Shown here: positions 11,265-23,690 of the stretch, piece by piece
Layout: each line of letters begins with the position of its first letter
How positions within the stretch are numbered: the first letter of the stretch is position 1
Assembly: GCA_038093515.1 (NCBI GenBank)
Contig: JBBPSI010000034.1
Location: 1 to 64,000, forward strand
Direction of reading: 5' to 3'
DNA: 64,000 bases
Origin: Butyriboletus loyo
Lineage: Eukaryota > Basidiomycota > Agaricomycetes > Boletales > Boletaceae
Translations under genes and position numbers: made by a program
The notes under the pieces: generated by a model
Databases searched by the model: none
Told to the model about the DNA's origin: nothing
What the model saw: only the letters and a program-made list of their open reading frames with translations

Positions 11265-11892
11265 GGGTATGGGCACTCTTGTTTAGAGACGCAGGATATG
11301 TAGGAGGCGCGAGATGTAAGATGACAGAGGAAAGGAGGCAGAGGGAGCGCGACAATAAAGAGGAGTGGCAACGTGCCTCAAGGTAGGCGTCTGGAAGCCA
11401 AGAAGAGCTTGGAAAAGGAAAATTATCCCGTGACCGTCGCGTTCTGTCAAAACACGTCAAAACATATCAAAAGAGAACCATAATCTAGGGTTCCCATGGG
11501 CGAGCTTTCGCGGCGTAGAGACGCGCTCAGCGCTGGACGAGGGGGCGACCACGAAGCGGTCTGGGATAGATCGAAGAAAGGTATCTCCATGGAAATGAGC
11601 GGTGCTGCTGGTCGCAGGGCATGGGGCGCAATCAAAGAACACATGGCTGCATGCTGTCGTTCACGAGGCCTGGAAACATTAGCTGGCAGTTGCCTCGTCG
11701 GGGCACCGCTGGAACGGGAGAAGATGCAGGTCGTGCGTGTGAGGCTCCGAGGATAGAAGTGACAGTTTTTCGCTGGCATATTCAGGGGCTGTAATCGCGT
11801 TGTTTGTCGTTGTTGGAGCACGCGTATCGTCCACGACCATCGCCCACTCCCAGCGCCAACAAAGCCAGATTCAACGCACAGCGGGCCTCACA
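11265..11892. promoter_or_regulatory. divergent 5' region of CDC14 and the Mbp1-type gene
   Basis: About 630 bases hold no supported gene. A perfect ACGCGT (the MluI cell-cycle box bound by MBF-type factors) lies at 11820-11825, about 70 bases upstream of the APSES factor start codon. This would fit self-regulation, but the hexamer is common enough to occur by chance. Confidence 0.4.
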
Positions 11893-14353
11893 ATGCCTGA
11901 CAATCAGATTTTCAAGGTCTCGTTCACTTCATCACCCCGTTGTCCCGCTTTTCCTCACACATCCTCAGGCAACCTACAGCGGGATACCCGTGTACGAAAT
12001 GTGCGTCATATTCAACACCCTGCTCGACACGCCCTCACCACTTTGACACGTGTAGGATGTGTAAAGGTGTTGCAGTAATGCGGCGGCGCTCAGATTCATG
12101 GCTCAACGCGACGCAAATACTCAAAGTCGCCGGCTTTGACAAGCCCCAGCGCACCCGAGTCCTCGAACGAGAGATCCAAAAGGGCGAACACGAAAAGGTT
12201 CAGGGTGGTTATGGAAAGTATCAAGGTGAGTTTCCTCTCCTTCCCTCAAAATCGACCTCATCATCCCACAGGGACATGGATACCTCTCGACCGAGGACTC
12301 GCCCTCGCGAGGCAATACAATTGTGAAGCAGCCCTCCGTCCTATTATCGAATTTCAGCCCGCAGCGAAAAGCCCACCCCTCGCTCCAAAGCATCTCGTGT
12401 CCTCGGCTTCCGTTGCAAGACCTGCCCGTCGGTCAACAACCTCGGTCGCCGAGCCAGCTCCTGTTCTCGTTAGCACCCGTTCGCGTCGTCAGGTGAATGC
12501 TGAAGAAGATTCGGAGCCGGAAATATTTTCCGAACCCGCTTCAGAAGATGGTTCGATGACATCATCTCCTTCACGAGGGTCATCTAGCTCCCGTACTCCC
12601 TCTCCCATCGCCGATGGATATGATCAAATGGACGAGTCAGAAGATCGCAGGCACGGCGTACGACGTAAACCGCTGCGACGTCACCTCAACGAGCGTCTTG
12701 ACGACGTTTTAGGAGATGAGATCGTCACACAGGCCAATGGTACTGATGACCCGCGTACTTACAGCGATCAAATCCTCGAATACTTTATCTCGGACACGAA
12801 TCAAATTCCTCAGATTCTCATCTCACCTCCTCCCGATTTTGACGCAAATATGGCCATTGACGATGACGGACATACCGCACTACATTGGGCTTCGGCAATG
12901 GGCCGACTCCGTATTGTGAAGCTGCTGCTTACAGCCGGGGCTGATATCTTCAAAGTAAACAAGGCGGGCCAGACTGCAATGATGCGCAGTGTTATGTTTG
13001 CAAACAACTACGATGTGCGAAAGTTCCCGGAGCTGTACGAGCTTCTCCACCGCTCCACTCTCAACATCGATAATTACAATCGGACTGTCTTTCACCATAT
13101 CGTCGATGTCGCCATGTCAAAAGGGAAGACGCATGCAGCGCGTTACTACATGGAGACAGTGCTCAACCGCTTGGCTGACTATCCCAAGGAACTAGCAGAC
13201 GTGATCAATTTCCAGGATGAGGATGGCGAGACCGCATTGACAATGGCTGCTCGATGCCGAAGCAAGCGCCTCGTCAAACTCCTCATCGATCACGGGGCAG
13301 ACCCCAAGCTCGTAAACCGTGACGGAAAGAGTACCGAAGATTATATTCTCGAGGATGAGCGTTTCCGGTCGTCTCCGGGACCGATTTCCCGACTTTCAGC
13401 AATGTCGTTTCGTAACGCGCAGGCTGCGTATCCTTTGCCGCCTATTCCCTCTTCCGTCCCCACGGGCGCTGAGCGCCCACCACTACACCATTCAATAGCC
13501 GGCCAGAAGGCGAGCACAAAATGCGTCAACGAAATCACAAGCATGTTGGATAGTCTGGCTGCATCTTTCGATCGCGAGCTCCAGGATAAAGAACGCGACA
13601 TGAATCAAGCCCACGCACTCTTGCAAAATATCCAACAGGAGATTCTCGAGAGTCACCGTGCCGTCAATCAACTCAAGACACAAGCAGAGGGACTGCAGCT
13701 AGCGAGAGGATTGTTGTCGGAGTTCGAAAGCCAACTGTTAGACAAGATGGGGAAGAGATATCGATTGGGTTGGGAGAAGTGGATCAAGGACGAGGAGAAC
13801 CGAGAAAAATCGATCAGGGATGCGGCAGACGGGGAGCTAAAGATCACACCCACGACTGTTCCCTACCGAACGGACGACGACACTGAGGGTGAAGGGTCGA
13901 CGGAAGCAGGGAAGGACAGGGATAAAGATAAAAACAAGGGGAAACGGAAAGCGCTGCCTCAGGAAGAGGATGTCATGGATCTTCTTGCACTATACGCTGA
14001 TCTTCCGAACAATCAGGACGCAGTAATGACGACCTGCGAGATGGTAAGGGAAGAATTGGGCCATCGTCGCAAACGGAGAAAGGGGCTGTTTGATCAATTG
14101 ATTGCGTTCCAAGCGGAGGCAGGAACTGGCGGACGGATGGCTGAATACAGGAGACTTATTGGCGCTGGGTGTGGAGGTGTGCCACCCCCAGAAGTGGATA
14201 ATATCATTGGAATGTTGCACGAGGTATGTCATGTTGTACCACCAATACTGACGATTGAGTCGTTCATCCCGATTTCAGACACTCGAGTTGGAAGAGTCTA
14301 GTACGGCCCCGGGAGCATGGACTGGGACCAAGGCTGGGCTTGTGCCAATATAG
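11893..14353 (+). CDS. MBP1: Mbp1/Swi4-type APSES cell-cycle transcription factor
   Basis: A nuclear regulator of the MBF/SBF class that drives G1/S genes. Five exons (11893-11916, 11969-12000, 12056-12225, 12272-14223, 14279-14353). The spliced N-terminus forms the APSES (KilA-N) DNA-binding domain: [20 protein letters not shown], then [20 protein letters not shown] and [18 protein letters not shown] Ser/Pro-rich linker follows. The ankyrin repeats come next, including [20 protein letters not shown] and [20 protein letters not shown], then a coiled coil near residues 430-510. The C-terminal helical block, used for Swi6-type dimerisation, is reached only after the last intron, and translation ends at 14351-14353. 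Two very short first exons make start prediction easy to miss. It could be either the Mbp1/Swi4 or the Swi6-like partner, but the intact DNA-binding domain favours Mbp1. Confidence 0.9.
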
Positions 14354-14504
14354 TACTCAAGATGAATGTTTCGGGGGTGTTTCTGATACTCCAGTGTACT
14401 CGTACGCGTAATAGTGAAGTGATAGAGATAAATGCTTGGTCAGCTAAATTTTGGTCTCTGCAAATCATTGTGCTTGCCACCTGTTTCTCGTCTTGTTGTG
14501 CTCC

Positions 14505-15748
14505 ATGTCGTTATCACGCGTACAAGTTCTCAAAGCCACTACCAAGATACCATGGACGAAGAATTTCCGACATCTCCTGCCTGTCCCGAAGCATTGGTCG
14601 GAAAGACATTCGCGCTATGACCCTGGTATTAAGGCAGTCCCCGTCAAGGATCGTATCAAATACTGGAACGTCGTCCCTGGTGACCAGATACGCGTTCGTG
14701 GTGAAGGAAGCAAACTTCACGAGGTTCTGAGTATAAACAGGTTTTCGAACCGCGTGTACCTCAAGGGTAACATCAAGGTGCGCCAGGTGCTGTTGTCGAT
14801 CCAGACGTTGTGTTTCCGACCATTATATTAGGAAGCAGCTCCCAACAAGGCGCCAGTCAACAGAAGCGTGCATTATTCAAGGTGTCAACTTTTCATGGGC
14901 ACTCATAAAGTCACGACACCACAGGGAAGAGAGAAGGAAGTCCAGTGAGCATGTTTCTCACATTTCCTATTCGTTGGTGAACGTTTGCAATGATAGCGTG
15001 TTCGCGCAACGGATTGGAGTAAGGGACTCTTATTGGCATCCCGGACTTCGTCGTTTCGATTGGAGGCGTATTGCTCTCGCGACAGTGCCTGCATATTTTA
15101 AGAAAACCGACAGAGCCCCACTCGTGGTACCGTGGCCAAAACACGAGCTCCCAGAACGACCAGGAGGTATGTTGTATTATCTACAAGGTGCCTTGGACCT
15201 GCTGTGACACTTGCGTCGTGGCATTAGCCAACCAGTTTTACGATACCACCAAAGACACGGTTCTCAAGATTACCTATCAATCACCGGACGTCAAGAAACC
15301 CAGTCCAGCCAATGAAAATGCCTATATCAACGCGTTGTTCAGCCCTCGGCCAAGACCTTTTGACGAGTCGACACCAATGGAGCACCACGTCGCGAAAGAG
15401 CTCTCAAACCCACACAGTCGAGCTAAGAAACAGGCCCGCTGGCAGGCCGCCAAGGTTTACAAGGCCGAGCTTCTCAGGAAGTTTGTCGAACGAGAGCTCA
15501 TGCACTTGAATGGCCGATCGGCAAGGGTGGCGCGTGCTGAAGGTGTGTTCAAGTTTAGACAGAAGGTGGAGGAGGAGCGCAAAGCAGACAAGAAGAGACG
15601 GTGGTTCACAGTGGAACGCACGTCGAGGATTGAGAGAAAAGTAAAACGCAAGCAGAGGAAAGCGCAGAAGCAGAAGGAGAAATTGACTCAATTGGTGCTA
15701 AAGGATGCTGCAAACCAGGTCATCCCTGCTGCGGAACCTCGCAAGTAA
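14505..15748 (+). CDS. MRPL40: mitochondrial large-subunit ribosomal protein uL24m
   Basis: A KOW-type protein of the mitochondrial 54S subunit. The first exon gives a basic N-terminus and the KOW segment VVPGDQIRVRGEGSK followed by GKILSI-like EVLSINRFSNRVYLKG, which in the family helps start assembly of the large subunit. Splicing then adds the exon ending GREKEV, joined in frame to HVFAQRIGVRDSYWHPGL, and after a third intron (entered at the GTATG following PERPG) the strongly charged C-terminal half. Its last 100 residues are a Lys/Arg/Glu-rich helix, common in fungal uL24m. Introns begin at 14778, near 14944 and near 15168. Only about 150 bases separate it from the end of the APSES gene on the same strand. 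Confidence 0.85.
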
Positions 15749-16110
15749 TGGCAGCCTCGAGTCCATATAGCTACCTCTTTCTGATACTTTGACCATACTT
15801 CATGTTTTGGACTTTTGTGCATGGACTGAATTCTTGCTCGGTACCGAGGCATTATGGCATATTCGCTTGCAACTTTCGCTCAACACCCTCGACGAGTGTT
15901 TGATACTTGCTTGTTCTTTCGGAAACAAGTCGCATTCATTGCCTCCCATACCCTCGGCGAAAACACTGTGCTTCACATACGGATTTTAGAATTTCGACCG
16001 AATAACAGGCAGAGGCCTTCAAGCAAGACCAGCTTGAAGCTACGCAATACCCATTCCACGACTCTCCCTCTGGAATTTGAGCAACAGATTCTATACCTCG
16101 GACTATCAAC
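15749..16110. other. intergenic, 5' region of the left ENT gene
   Basis: About 360 bases with no supported gene. The last ~50 bases resemble the sequence just upstream of the right ENT copy (both contain a CATTCCAC...CCCTCTGG...GAGCA series). The duplication therefore includes at least part of the 5' leader. Confidence 0.5.
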
Positions 16111-17698
16111 ATGACAGACTCTCCTGCTGGATATCACGCCATTCCATCCTCGGAGGACCAAGCCTACCACCCTCATGTCCATGAAGCCGGTGTTCATAGA
16201 GACGATCCCCACTCAACAAGAGAGCGGGTTTCGACCGAAGCTCAAATCAGATGGACGTATTTCCTTCTGGGTTGCGCCATTTTGCTACCTTGGAACGGTG
16301 AACCTCCTCTCCAAGCTATCCGTCTAGTTAGTGCTCACGACTTTGCTCAGCACTGATTAATGGGACGCCGTTTTTCTTATCCCGACTGGTTGACTCTCCT
16401 TTCTACGTGACCTTCAGCTCGTACCTGTCCACTGTCTACACATTGACCGTGCTAGTCTGTCAATTCTATAGCACAGTCACTTTGAAACAGGTTCGTAGAT
16501 CCAACTAGATGGTGATAGTGATCTCACACTTTAGGATATTACAGTCCTCACCATCTCGCCGAACGTTCGCGTCTGTCATTGCGATGATACTTCTTGTCAC
16601 ATCTCTATGTCTCAGCACGTTCATTCGAGGCACACCATCGACTTTTTTCTTGTTTGCTCTCATCAATGCAGCTGTTGCAGCAGTCGCGTCTGGCTATCTC
16701 TGTGCCGCGGTTTACGCCGGGGCAGCGCTACTTGGTGCATCGTTCCTGCAAACTGTGATATCAGGACAAGCCGCTGTCGCGGTTGCAGTCAGTGCTGTAC
16801 AGGTTGCTAGCTCGATGATTTCTCTTTGGAGTTCGTCTCCGAAACCTGTCTCGATGGAGGTAGTCGCAGGTAGAGATACTCATCCCGAAGAGATGGCTGC
16901 GCGAATTTTCTTTGGTGTTTCCGCTATTTTTCTCGCCATCACACTGCTTGCCTACACATGGTTGACGAGGCAGCATTTCTATAAATCAGTTACCGGCTCT
17001 CTGGAACAACACCGCGAAGTTGGAGACACGGATGAGCTTACCGGACTCGTCGCGGATAATTGCAGAAACCCCCTGACAGAGACCGACTCGCACGTTTATC
17101 AAGTTTTCAAGCAGAACGTGATTTTTATGTTTTCTATCGCGTATGTATTCGCAGTCACTCTAGTGAGTGCCTACTCTATTGCCGTAATTGCTCTTCAACC
17201 GATAGACTCTTCAATCAGGCGGTCTACCCCGCGGTAACAGTCCGTGTGCAATCGGTGCATCCAGGCACCCACCCTTTGCTGTTCACCGCAGTCCACTTCT
17301 TGGTCTTCAACACTGGAGATCTCGTTGGCCGATACAGTTGCTCGTTCCCTCGCTTACTCGTCTGGTCTGCCAACAAGATTCTGGCTATGGCTTTCTTACG
17401 GACGTTGTTCATTCCGCTGATCCTTCTTTGCAATGTCAGTCGACCCGGAACGACCACCCCGGTCTCTCCGATCATACATTCCGACACGTTTTACCTGATT
17501 ATAATGCTGACAATGGGATACACAAATGGCTATGTCTCAACCCTAGCTACGCTTGCTGTTTCATCCCTCGAGCATAACCCTAGGTTGAAGGGGCGCCGCG
17601 AAGACGTAGATGTTGCCGCGACACTGGGTGGTTTCTTTGTCATTGTCGGTCTTGCCTCAGGGGCGCTGTGTAGTTTTGGTGTTCAGGCTATGATATGA
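16111..17698 (+). CDS. equilibrative nucleoside transporter, left tandem copy
   Basis: A multi-pass membrane carrier of the ENT (SLC29) family that moves nucleosides or nucleobases, at the plasma membrane or vacuole (yeast relative Fun26). Four exons (16111-16297, 16351-16490, 16545-17162, 17219-17698) join in frame. Family features are the first helix ending LLPWNALINGTPFF, a Ser/Arg block SSPSRRTFAS, a hydrophilic loop in the middle (about residues 230-275), GDLVGRYSCSFPRLLVW in the second half and the ENT signature TMGYTNGYVSTLA near the C-terminus. The last intron ends at the CAG before GCGGTCTACC rather than at an earlier ATAG, because only that join keeps the frame. The right copy (19192-20784) has the same gene structure and is nearly identical over much of its length. 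Confidence 0.93.
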
Positions 17699-17819
17699 TG
17701 ATCGTATATATATATACCGGTATGAAGGGACATTAATTATTCGCGGTACGAGGCAGATATGTACAAATGCAAATACCGGTGTTCCGAGGATACATTCAAA
17801 TCAGGCCTGAACACCCTTC
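17699..17819. other. 3' flank of the left ENT copy
   Basis: A short TA-rich stretch with a (TA)n run near 17705. It shares only scattered words with the bases after the right copy, so this is where the two copies have diverged most. Confidence 0.4.
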
Positions 17820-18035
17820 AATTATATATGCTATTTCATATTTTCGCCCGAGCTGCATAAAGATTTGCAAAGGCCATCACAGTCTGACCAGCGATAAACC
17901 GTGAGTGTCCCAAAATTTGGATGTTCAGGCTTGATTGGAGATGCTCAGCAATACGTGGGGTCGATAGCGATTAGATCAGATTAGGGCTAACAATATATCT
18001 ACCGTAGACTCTTCATATCGTATAGCTTCGACACG
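17820..18035 (-). pseudogene. remnant of a second VFA1 gene (first exon and 5' region)
   Basis: On the minus strand an ATG at 17877 opens a peptide beginning MAFANLY, matching the first exon of the intact VFA1 gene (MAFPNLY, start at 21523). The bases upstream also match that gene's 5' region, including an aligned ATATCTACCGTAGAC word and a CGATTAGAT word. The rest of VFA1 is missing. I infer that an ENT plus VFA1 segment was duplicated and the left VFA1 later lost all but its first exon and promoter side. Confidence 0.7.
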
Positions 18036-18225
18036 TTTCGTGTGGCGATTTTAAACCCAAAGACTCAGTGGAACACAGGCGAAAGCGGTCTCCTCGAAAA
18101 ATTAGTTTAGTATAAACAAACAATTATTGTTTGGGAAACTACAAGTGTATTTGTTCCCGATGCCCTTGTGGCCGCCACATTGACTGATTTGTAAGAGTTC
18201 GACCGAAATATCAGAAGCTTTTATT

Positions 18226-19105
18226 GTCTATTTCAGGCAACTTGGCCACACGGGAAAATCGCAAGAAAAATAGACCTCATGTTCGGTCACCCGTAGCTCC
18301 TCGATGCAACATCGGAATTTGTTAAAAATGATAGCATTCAACCTGTACGAATTCTTAGAATCCATCCCGAATTGTCTGGTTACAAAATTTGAAGATTCGT
18401 TTTCTTTTGGAATTTCGGAGGGGGGTCTCAGGATTTACTGCTTGCTCGAATACAAGACAAAATGCCACCCAAATTCCACTGATTCAACTCAGACAACACC
18501 CCTCCAACCGTCAGATCTTCGGACTCGCCATTCAATTCAAAAGGCCAAAGTTCAAGGTGGCATAATACTAGTAGCTTGGGAAGGATTTTCAACCTTGTCC
18601 CATGTCTGTGAAAGACATTTGGGCGCCCATTGGAAGACCGCCATCAGGCGGTAACACTGAAGTGATGCTCACACCGGAAACGGAAAGTGGATGAGCATAT
18701 GATTGAATGAGAGAAAGAAAGGGAAATGAAATGATAGATCTCTACTATGCGTAGCCTATCGTATATATATGTTCTGTGAGTGGCGACGTCATCGGTATCG
18801 GTGACGTCGATATGGAGGGAATGATGACATCGTGCGGTCGTGTGGTCAGCGTAGCTTACACCCATCAGGTTGAGAGAGATAAAACTTACAGGAATGAGAA
18901 ATCCCGATGCCTCCGAAGTTCCGAAAGAAACCGAATCTTCGAATTTTGCAACCGGACAACTCGGGATGGATTCTAAGAATTCGTACAGGTTGAATGCTAT
19001 CATTTTTAACAAATTCCGATGTTGCATCGAGGAGTTACGGGTGACCGAACATGAGGTCTATTTTTCTTGCGATTTTCCTGTGTGGCCAAGTTGCCTGAAA
19101 TAGAC
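18226..19105. mobile_element. 880-bp non-coding element with ~195-bp terminal inverted repeats
   Basis: The left arm (18226-18420) and right arm (18911-19105) are long inverted copies with scattered mismatches, both ending in GTCTATTTCAGGCAACTTGG read inward. The ~490-bp centre has no transposase or other recognisable gene, so it behaves like a non-autonomous DNA element (MITE or foldback type). The arms encode the same short peptide in mirror image, a side effect of the repeat and not a gene. Flanks are AT-rich (TTATT on the left, AAATA on the right) and I could not settle a target-site duplication. It sits exactly between the two duplicated ENT copies. Confidence 0.85.
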
Positions 19106-19191
19106 AAATAATACAGCAAGGCCAGCCATAGGTCACGCAATGGTCATTCCACCGGTCCCTCTGGCGTATGAGCAGATTTCATGCCAGCATC

Positions 19192-20784
19192 ATGACAGAT
19201 TCTCCTGCCAAATACCACGCCATTCCATCCTCGGAGGACCAAGCCTACCACTCTCATATCCGCGAAGTCGGTGTTGATACAGACGATGATCCTCACTCAA
19301 CAAGGGAGTGGATTTCGGCCGAAGCTCAAACTAGGTGGACATATCTCCTTTTGGGTTGCGCCATTTTGCTACCTTGGAACGGTGAAACTCCTCTCCAAGC
19401 TACCCGACCTGTTGGTGCTCATGACTATGCTCAGCACTGATAAATGGGACGTCGTTTTTCTTGTCCCGACTGGTTGACTCCCCCTTCTACCCGACCTTCA
19501 GCTCGTACTCGTCCAGCGCCTATACATTGACCAATTTAATCTGTCAGTTCTACAGCACTATCACTTTGAAACAGGTTCGTAGATTTGATCAAACGCTGAG
19601 AGTGCGCATTCACGCTTTAGGATATTGCAGTCTTCCCCATCTCGCCGTACGTTTGCGTCTGTCATTGCGATGATACTCCTTGTCGCATCTCTATGTCTCA
19701 GCACGTTCGTTCGAGGCACACCATCGACTTTTTTTGCCTTTGCTGTCGTCAACGCAGCCGCTGCCGCAGTCACGTCTAGCTATCTCTGTGCCGCGGTTTT
19801 CGCCGAGGCAGCGCTACTTGGCGCGTCGTTCCTGCAAACTATGTTATCAGGACAAGCCGCCATCGCAGTTGCAATTAGTGTTGTACATATTACCAGCTCG
19901 ATGCTTTTTCTTCGGGGTTCGTCTCCGAAACCCGTCTCGATGGAGGTAGCCGCAGGTAGAGATACTCATCCTGAAGAGATGGCTGCGCGAATTTTCTTTG
20001 GTGTTTCCGCTATTTTTCTCGCCATCACACTGCTTGCCTACACATGGTTGACGAGGCAGTCTTTCTATAAATCAGTCATCGGCTCTCTGGAACAACACCG
20101 CGAGGTTGGAGACACAGATGAACTTACCAGACTCGTCGCGAATAATTGCAGAAACCCCCTGACAGAGACTGACTCGCACGTTTATCAAGTTTTCAAGCAG
20201 AACGTGATTTTTATGTTTTCTATCGCGTATGTATTCGCAGTCACGCTAGTAAGTGCCTACTTTACTATTGTGATTGCTCTCCAACCGATAGGGTCTTTAA
20301 CCAGGCGGTCTTCCCTGCGATAACGGTCCGTGTGCAATCGGTGCATCCAGGCACCCATCCCTTGCTGTTCACCGCAGTCCACTTCTTGGTTTTCAACACT
20401 GGAGATCTTGTTGGCCGATATAGCTGCTCGTTCCCTCGCTTACTCGTCTGGTCTGCCAACAAGATTCTGGCTATGGCTTTCTTGCGGACATTGTTCATTC
20501 CGCTGATCCTTCTTTGCAATGTCAGTCGACCCGGAACGACCACCCCGGTCTCTCCGATCATACATACCGACACGCTCTACCTGATTATAATGCTGACAAT
20601 GGGATACACAAATGGTTATGTCTCAACCCTAGCTACGCTTGCTGTTTCATCCCTCGAGCATAACCCTAGGTTGAAGGGGTGCCGCGAAGACGTGGATGTT
20701 GCCGCGACACTGGGTGGTTTCTTTGTCATTGTTGGTCTTGCCTCAGGGGCGCTGTGTAGTTTTGGCGTTCAGGGTATGATATGA
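19192..20784 (+). CDS. equilibrative nucleoside transporter, right tandem copy
   Basis: The second ENT (SLC29-type) carrier, with the same four-exon plan as the left copy: 19192-19381, 19435-19574, 19631-20248, 20305-20784. All joins are in frame, there is no premature stop, and the ENT signature TMGYTNGYVSTLA and the GDLVGRY block are conserved, so it is likely functional. Differences cluster in the N-terminal tail (an extra Asp near residue 28), the second exon (SSYSSSAYTLTNLI against SSYLSTVYTLTVLV) and the middle helices. The C-terminal 150 residues differ at only a few positions. Such uneven similarity could reflect selection or gene conversion at the 3' half. The right copy keeps its VFA1 neighbour, so it is probably in the more ancestral setting. 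Confidence 0.93.
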
Positions 20785-20889
20785 GGTTGTGACAGGATTT
20801 GATGATCTGTGACGATACCCGCAGTAACCCTAACCTTGGTATATTATCAGGGTACGGAGAGGGCATACCAATCTGCAGTACGAGACAGA

Positions 20890-21523
20890 CTATGGTAACA
20901 AACTCCTCGGTGCACCTGGCAACCGAGGGGCAAGGTCCTTGGCTTGGACCGCTTGTCTTCTTCTGCGGTGATCAGCAGTTCTAAGCGCGAAGATGTCACG
21001 ATGCAAAACGTATCGTTCGTGCGTCGGTCTGGCGGTCAGCCCCTCTGACGACGAGGCGTTTGGTATGGCGGGGCCTGCAAACTTCTTCTCCTGCTTGGCC
21101 CCCACGCTCTCTCCCGCGTCTGCCTGCTTTCCCTCTTCATTTTTGTGTACACTGTCATCTGCAGAATTATTTCCATCTCCGTCAACCTGGCCTCCTTTCT
21201 TCTCCTGTACCTTGTCTTTCTTTTGGCGCTGTTTCTCTTCCCATTCCTGTTTCGTTTTCGCAATCTCCGAGGGACTGACGGTGTGTTTTATGGGTTCTGG
21301 ATCCGGATCTGGTGCACACGTCGCGAACCCACGATCAGTGAGATGGACTGGGCAAGTGTAGAGGAAATCCGCAGTGTCGATCGTCGCGAGGACGGTCACG
21401 GTGGGTTTGTAGCATATATAGCAAGCCTTGGCGGTTGCAGCAGTCTGGCAAACATGGTTGGGATCACAGACAAATTTGAAAGTTGAGACATACTCGCTTG
21501 TAGTAGAGATTTGGAAAGGCCAT
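20890..21523 (-). CDS. VFA1: AAA-ATPase Vps4-associated protein (Vfa1)
   Basis: A regulator that binds and stimulates Vps4, the ATPase that takes apart ESCRT-III at endosomes; the role is from the yeast family. A 10-codon first exon (21523-21494, MAFPNLYYKR) is followed by a 49-nt intron and a long second exon (21444-20890). Together they give 194 residues. The N-terminus carries the conserved paired cysteines in KACYICYKPT followed by FLYTCPVHLTDRGF, which look like a small zinc-binding ribbon. The middle is a Lys/Glu-rich helix (about residues 65-100), and the C-terminus is variable, without a clear MIT-interacting motif. Without the tiny first exon no ATG start exists for the conserved frame. 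It converges on the right ENT copy and is divergent from the alcohol dehydrogenase gene. Confidence 0.85.
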
Positions 21524-21793
21524 CACGGTCGTGGCTGTCGCGTTTGGGCAGTCCAATAGAAGGGCTTGAGACGCACAGGATCCTGTCTGAAATTGATACT
21601 ACGATTAGATTATCAGGCTCATCATATCTACCGTAGACCTTCACATCGATAACTTCTCGGATGCCCGCTGCTATACACAGAAACACGATGATCACGTTGT
21701 CGAACTCAGGAGCGCAACCGGCCCGTGAGTAGTATAAGACACACACGGAACGGTCCCACTTCGCTATCTCTTCTCCCATATCGTCTCGTTAGT
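21524..21793. promoter_or_regulatory. divergent 5' region of VFA1 and FDH
   Basis: 270 bases between two start codons. About half of it is also present, diverged, at 17878-18035 as part of the older duplication. Confidence 0.5.
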
Positions 21794-23604
<1,811 letters not shown>

Positions 23605-23690
23605 TAGTACGTGTCTCTTGTGAAAAACAATGTACTCCAAGACTGTCAATTCGCACTGAAGCATATGATGTGAACATTAAGATGCTAGCC

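Noticed and set aside
18304..19027. Two opposite-strand frames both starting MQHRNLLKMIAFNLYEFLES
   Set aside because: They are the two arms of the inverted repeat read in mirror image, not a pair of genes.
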